A DNA stretch of 64,000 bases, taken from the NCBI GenBank assembly GCA_032622095.1, contig CP136067.1:92064707-92128706 (forward strand), in the 5' to 3' direction. The DNA is from Siphonodentalium dalli. Lineage: Eukaryota; Mollusca; Scaphopoda; Gadilida; Siphonodentaliidae. A program made the position numbers and the translations under genes. Below the pieces are notes generated by a model, which was not told the DNA's origin, did not search any database, and saw only the letters and a program-made list of their open reading frames with translations. Shown here in pieces: positions 58,937 through 64,000 of this stretch; within the stretch, counting starts at the first letter, position 1; each line of letters begins with the position of its first letter.

Positions 58937-59384
58937 AGTAGGACTGGATCGTTCTATAATTCCCTACAATTAACATTTATACCAAATATTCAAAATGCTT
59001 ACGTGATTCCCAAATAAAGTACTGAAGATGAGACAATCCATTCAAATATAGCTAAAGGTTGAAGATACGGTAAGCGTTGGCGGTGAGTGTTCTTGACATG
59101 CCATTCAAAAACCGACCGCAGTAGACCCAACGTAGGACTAATGTATGTAACAATTGGATAATTATTGAATAATGCTGGTGTGTGCTGATACTATAAGCGT
59201 ACATAACCGAAGGATATCCTAATATGAATGTGGGCAGGTTATTTTTTTTATTTTATTGCACATTATTTTCTAGATTTAGTGTGGTAATTAGTGTGTTCTC
59301 TTGATCTTGAATTCTGGAAAGGAATTCAGACACGAGTTACGTGATTATTATGTAAGCGTGGTTTATGGTGGAATAAACAACTTT
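58937..59384. other. no gene seen; left flank of the LINE array
   Basis: Unique AT-rich sequence ending GGAATAAACAACTTT at the first array boundary. Confidence 0.5.
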
Positions 59385-59456
59385 AAAACATATTAAAATA
59401 ATTCCATGTCAAAGCAAAAATGCACAGTAATGTATAATACTGATTAATTAGTGGAA

Positions 59457-59875
59457 ATATATGAAGTCTCTTGTGTAGATATATATGAAGTCTCTTGTGC
59501 AGATATATATGAGGTCTCTTGTGCATATATATATATTAAGTCTCTTGTGTAGATATATATGAAGTTTCTTGTGCAGATATATATGAAGTCTCTTGTGTAG
59601 ATATATATATTAAGTCTCTTGTGTAGATATATTATGAAGTCTCTTGTGTAGATATATATGAAGTCTCTTGAGTACATATGTATGAAGTCTCTTGTGTACA
59701 TATATATGAAGTCTCTTGTGTAGATATATATATTAAGTCTCTTGTGTAGATATATATATTAAGTCTCTTGTGTAGATATATTATGAAGTCTCTTGTGTAC
59801 ATATGTATGAAGTCTCTTGTGTACATATATATGAAGTATCTTGTGTAGATACATATATATGAAGTATCTTGTGTA
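59457..59875 (-). repeat. 24-bp minisatellite in LINE 3' region, copy 1
   Basis: About 17 units of TATGAAGTCTCTTGTGTAGA plus TATA, with variants GTGCAGATA and GTGTACATA. The minus-strand Tyr/Thr/Arg/Phe-rich open frames across it are artefacts of the repeat. Confidence 0.95.
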
Positions 59876-60660
59876 ATTGCCATGAATGTAGCACTGACGT
59901 TTTCTAGGTGGGGTGTCCAACCCGGAATCTGAGTGCAATCGATTTGGCTAATAGCCAATAATCGAATGACACTATTGACGCTATGTACATATAACGTCAC
60001 GTGATGTTCAAATATTCACATCCATTAAAACCGCCATAAACAGAAATAATATTAAATTAAATTATACAATACTGTCATGTTAGTACTCTGTGTTATGTAA
60101 ACAAACGGCATCTTATGTAAACAAGCAGTACGTAACGACTATGCCATAATCAATCACTCAACATCGGAGAGACCCCAATAATGTGAACTTTGGTTAGAAA
60201 TGCAACCAAGTTGTTTACAACAACCGGTATAGCGTTTACTAACGATCGCCTCTCAAGATGTCGGTGTTGAATCGGTCACCGGGAATCACTCGCCTAACAA
60301 ATAGCCAACGTGTTGAGTGTTTTGATTATCGCTCATTATTTTACTTGCAGTATATAAACAAACGCAGCCGTCACACAAAGTTAGTCCAAGTCTTCTTGTA
60401 CTAAAACCAGCTAAGATATTGGTATGGCGAGATGCTGGTGTTTAGTCCAAGCCCGCCTGCATATATTTTATTGTATGCCTCCTTGTAGGAGAAGAATATA
60501 TACATACATGGGAATATATATTATACAACAAATGGAGATAATTAAGAAAACAGAACCGTTGCGTGGCTGATCGTATGCGTCATATCTTGAAGAGACCCCG
60601 TCCATGTGAATGCGATTTTGTTTTATGCGCAAACAATAATTTATTTACACAAAGTAATTG

Positions 60661-62500
60661 TTACTGGATCAGATGACACATCCCATAAATGAAGTTAGAC
60701 ATGTCGAGAATTATAGTTTCTATGTTGTTGTCAAGTTCGGCGGGTGAGTTAATTGGCTCACCACCCAGAAGCAGGGCTAACAGAGACATATCATCTCTAG
60801 AATCTATGTACTGAAAGGTCGAGAGAGCAACCTCATCAAGAATGTGTTCCCAAAACGAATTCCGAAGGGCAAGTGAATTGGCTGCTGTACAATAACGAAG
60901 GGCGTGTAATATGTCATTCTGTATCCCGTTACCACAAGCGAGACACGTGCGATCATTAGAAAATGTAGTTCTGTTGAGCAGTAGAGCGAGATTTTTCAGA
61001 GCTTGAGACGCGCCAGGGTGCCTTTTAAGCAATGTCCAAATACTCCAAAATGACAGTGGATCATTGTGCACAATGCGAAACAAATCAAGTGATGTATCTC
61101 GGTCCACTGTAGTTTTCCATTGTATAACATAGTGTGACTGTACTGTTGATTTGCAGAGGTGCTTCCATGCTGATTTAGAAGGAAATTCGCCAGTCGCAAC
61201 GAAAGTATCCAGATGCGCGTGCAGATTGTATTGCCGAAGTAACTGTGTAATGTCGGACACAAACCCTGTTGTCGCACGTCCGAAGAGGCTCAGCAAGAAG
61301 AATTTATATAAGAAAATTCGCAGTGGTTCCTGGTGCCCATCGGGAAGGTAAATTAGATCAGCGAGGAATGAAAGTTTCTTTATGTGTATTTCGTTTTCGA
61401 GTGGCATAAGACCTAACAGGCTCATTGAAATAACAGTAGGAGTCCGAGTTGGGAGAGATTGTATATGCTTAGCACACGAGCGATAAGCTTTCTCCATGCA
61501 GTAAACATTGGAATATGTAGAGGTTGTCAGAATTTCACACCCATAGAGACATTTCGGCAGAACAATCGTTTTTAAAAGAGAGGTCATCGTGGGCGGAGTG
61601 CATTGTTTCGTGATATTTCTACCAGCAATTGCGAAGAATGTTTTTCTAAGCTTATCGGAAATATCAGAGGCCCTGGTATTACTGTTCTTGAACTTGCACT
61701 GTCTTATCCCTAAATGCACACAGTCTGTCGTCTCAGGGAGCGTTTGGTCTCCGATAGACCAAGTTCTGTTGCTGCGCTCGTGTTGACGCCCCGACTCGTT
61801 GAATACAACAACAAAACTTTTTGTGTTCGAGAACATAAATCGCCAATTCCGAGCATATGAATTGCATATATCGATGAGATTATCTAGACCAGCTTTTGAT
61901 GTAGAAATCAAGGCGATATCGTCAGCAGTTGTTGGAGCAGTGCAGTTAACATGACCGACTGACAATCCTTCGTTAGTTGAACTGAGACGCGCTAGCAAGT
62001 CGTTGATAAACACAAGGTAGAAAAAAGGGGAAGTCACTGCCCCTTGTCTTGTTCCTTGCAGAATATCCACTGGTTTTGATAATGTGCCATTATACATCAC
62101 TCGACTCGTGCAGTTATAGTGCATGTTGGAGACAATGCGTAGAATTTTGCCTTTAAAGCCGAGATCATTGAGTTTCACCAAGAGGCCTTGATGCCAGACT
62201 CGGTCAAAAGCTTTCTGACTATCAAGAAAGCACACATATGCACGAGAGTTCATGTCAGCGGCGTAGCTTATTGACTCCTGCAGAATAAATGATGTCACCA
62301 CACAGCTAACGTTTTTCTGAAATCCGTGTTGAAGTGCGTTAGGGAAATCATCAAGACACTTATCACCTAGAAATCTGTTTAGGAGGATGCTCTCGAATGT
62401 TTTGTATATCACCGGCAAAAGAGTTATTGCTCTGTAGCTATCCGGGATATGCTTGGGCTTCGGTGAACCTTTATATAAGGGAACGATTATTCCAATTTTT
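60661..62500 (-). CDS. non-LTR retrotransposon reverse transcriptase, 5'-truncated but open
   Basis: About 613 codons are open from the junction at 62500 to TAA at 60661; the first Met (62418) gives 585. Seen in order: IGIIVPLYKGSPKPKHIPDS with YRAITLLPVIYKTFE (RT motifs 0-1), CFLDSQKAFDRVWHQGLL (first catalytic Asp), LQGTRQGAVTSPFFYLVF, TTADDIALIS (catalytic Asp pair near 61920), a thumb with SLPTRTPTVISMSLLG, and a C-terminal CLACGNGIQNDILHALRYC that fits a C-C-H-C zinc knuckle of non-LTR elements. There is no endonuclease because the 5' part is missing. The start is an accident of truncation, so this copy is probably not autonomous. It is closely related to the RT at 1-1012. The open frame indicates a young copy. 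Confidence 0.92.
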
Positions 62501-62572
62501 AAAACATATTAAAATAATTCCATGTCAAAGCAAAAATGCACAGTAATGTATAATACTGATTAATTAGTGGAA

Positions 62573-62965
62573 ATATATGAAGTCTCTTGTGTAGATATAT
62601 ATGAAGTATCTTGTGCAGATATATATGAGGTCTCTTGTGCATATATATATATTAAGTCTCTTGTGTAGATATATATGAAGTTTCTTGTGCAGATATATAT
62701 GAAGTCTCTTGTGTAGATATATTATGAAGTCTCTTGTGTAGATATATTATGAAGTCTCTTGTGTACATATATATGAAGTCTCTTGTGTACATATGTATGA
62801 AGTCTCTTGTGTACATATATATGAAGTCTCTTGTGTAGATATATATATTAAGTCTCTTGTGTAGATATATTATGAAGTCTCTTGTGTACATATGTATGAA
62901 GTCTCTTGTGTACATATATATGAAGTATCTTGTGTAGATATATATATATGAAGTATCTTGTGTAA
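62573..62965 (-). repeat. 24-bp minisatellite in LINE 3' region, copy 2
   Basis: Same units as 59457-59875, one unit shorter and with shuffled variants. The satellite therefore changed by slippage or exchange after the duplication. Confidence 0.95.
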
Positions 62966-63749
62966 TTGCCATGAATGTAGCACTGACGTTTTCTAGGTGG
63001 GGTGTCCAACCCGGAATCTGAGTGCAATCGATTTGGCTAATAGCCAATAATCGAATGACACTATTGACGCTATGTACATATAAAGTCACGTGATGTTCAA
63101 ATATTCACATCCATTAAAACCGCCATAAACATAAATAATATTAAATTAAATTATACAATACTGTCATGTTAGTACTCTGTGTTATGTAAACAAACGGCAT
63201 CTTATGTAAACAAGCAGTACGTAAAGACTATGCCATAATCAATCACTCAACATCGGAGAGACCCCAATAATGTGAACTTTGGTTAGAAATGCAACCAAGT
63301 TGTTTACAACAACCGGTATAGCGTTTACTAACGATCGCCTCTCAAGATGTCGGTGTTGAATCGGTCACCGGGAATCACTCGCCTAACAAATAGCCAACGT
63401 GTTGAGTGTTTTGATTATCGCTCATTATTTTACTTGCAGTATATAAACAAACGCAGCCGTCACACAAAGTTAGTCCAAGTCTTCTTGTACTAAAACCAGC
63501 TAAGATATTGGTATGGCGAGATGCTGGTGTTTAGTCCAAGCCCGCCTGCATATATTTTATTGTATGCCTCCTTGTAGGAGAAGAATATATACATACATGG
63601 GAATATATATTATACAACAAATGGAGATAATTAAGAAAACAGAACCGTTGCGTGGCTGATCGTATGCGTCATATCTTGAAGAGACCCCGTCCATGTGAAT
63701 GCGATTTTGTTTTATGCGCAAACAATAATTTATTTACACAAAGTAATTG

Positions 63750-64000
63750 TTACTGGATCAGATGACACATCCCATAAATGAAGTTAGACATGTCGAGAAT
63801 TATAGTTTCTATGTTGTTGTCAAGTTCGGCGGGTGAGTTAATTGGCTCACCACCCAGAAGCAGGGCTAACAGAGACATATCATCTCTAGAATCTATGTAC
63901 TGAAAGGTCGAGAGAGCAACCTCATCAAGAATGTGTTCCCAAAACGAATTCCGAAGGGCAAGTGAATTGGCTGCTGTACAATAACGAAGGGCGTGTAATA
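63750..64000 (-). CDS. non-LTR RT, C-terminal part of copy 2
   Basis: The minus-strand frame ends with TAA at 63750-63752 and reads NFIYGMCHLIQ at its C-terminus, like copy 1. It enters from beyond base 64000. The visible 80-odd codons are open. Function as for 60661-62500. Confidence 0.85.
   Translation of the reverse strand, partial: LHALRYCTAANSLALRNSFWEHILDEVALSTFQYIDSRDDMSLLALLLGGEPINSPAELDNNIETIILDMSNFIYGMCHLIQ

Larger units (their letters stand above)
59385..62500 (-). mobile_element. 5'-truncated LINE unit, copy 1 of a head-to-tail array
   Basis: On the minus strand: RT frame (62500-60661), about 670 bp of 3' UTR, a 24-bp minisatellite, then a short tail ending AATATGTTTTAAA at 59385. 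At 62501 the same tail sequence starts again with near identity, so the 3' end of copy 2 abuts the truncated 5' end of copy 1. Offsets of 3116 bp before and 3089 bp after the minisatellite differ by one unit of that satellite. A TTTAAAA microhomology lies at both junctions. Confidence 0.85.
62501..64000 (-). mobile_element. LINE unit, copy 2 (cut by window end)
   Basis: Repeats 59385-60910 with about 98-99% identity by eye, including tail, minisatellite, 3' UTR and the C-terminal RT codons. Its 5' end lies beyond the window, so array length is unknown. Confidence 0.88.

Noticed and set aside
59444-60000. Tyr/Thr/Arg/Phe-repeat proteins on the minus strand
   Set aside because: Open only because the minisatellite unit is a multiple of three; the same occurs in copy 2.
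1-64000. LTR retrotransposon or endogenous virus
   Set aside because: No paired direct LTRs, integrase, protease or envelope-like frames were seen; all RT fragments have non-LTR motifs.

Overview
The window looks like intergenic or heterochromatic DNA from an AT-rich invertebrate nuclear genome, most likely a marine lophotrochozoan such as a mollusc. The basis is the mix of CR1/L2-like and other non-LTR retrotransposons, hAT-like and Helitron-like non-autonomous elements, and many minisatellites and foldback repeats. The species is inference only. I see no complete, confidently functional cellular gene, no rRNA or tRNA, and no prokaryote-like gene order. Almost all supportable content is mobile or repetitive DNA.

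Layout. 1-1012: open reverse-transcriptase (RT) fragment of a non-LTR retrotransposon. 1351-9066: repeats in inverted order, two MITE- or hAT-like elements, and a CR1-like RT fragment boxed by inverted repeats. 10.6-11.3 kb: a 391-bp tandem duplication. 14831-17487: hAT-like element with an 8-bp target-site duplication (TSD), carrying a nested, frameshifted LINE. 17964-18733: frameshifted gag/ORF1-like gene. 20.1-20.9 kb: minisatellite and a strong hairpin. 22217-32036: a 9.8-kb inverted-repeat structure.

32081-38420 and 45054-50503 are two related foldback-type elements. Each has roughly 1.3-kb inverted arms around a core of degenerate 42-44-bp minisatellite. The core of the first is split by a 1220-bp hAT-like insertion with a clear 8-bp TSD. 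Both are flanked by a homologous 5' fragment of a possible MADF/Myb-SANT-like ORF reading outward. 40768-41247 is an array of 24-bp palindromes. 51851-53593 holds three Helitron-like elements built of 121-122-bp units, some carrying perfect NRF1-type motifs. 53720-53875 is a 156-bp hairpin. 59385-64000 is a head-to-tail tandem array of a 3.1-kb, 5'-truncated LINE unit with its own minisatellite tail and a 613-codon open RT.

The recurring theme is inverted duplication at every scale, from 24-bp palindromes to a 9.8-kb foldback, often nested. The most notable candidate for something undescribed is the foldback family at 32-38 kb and 45-50 kb with its outward-reading MADF-like flank. No function is demonstrated for any of it.
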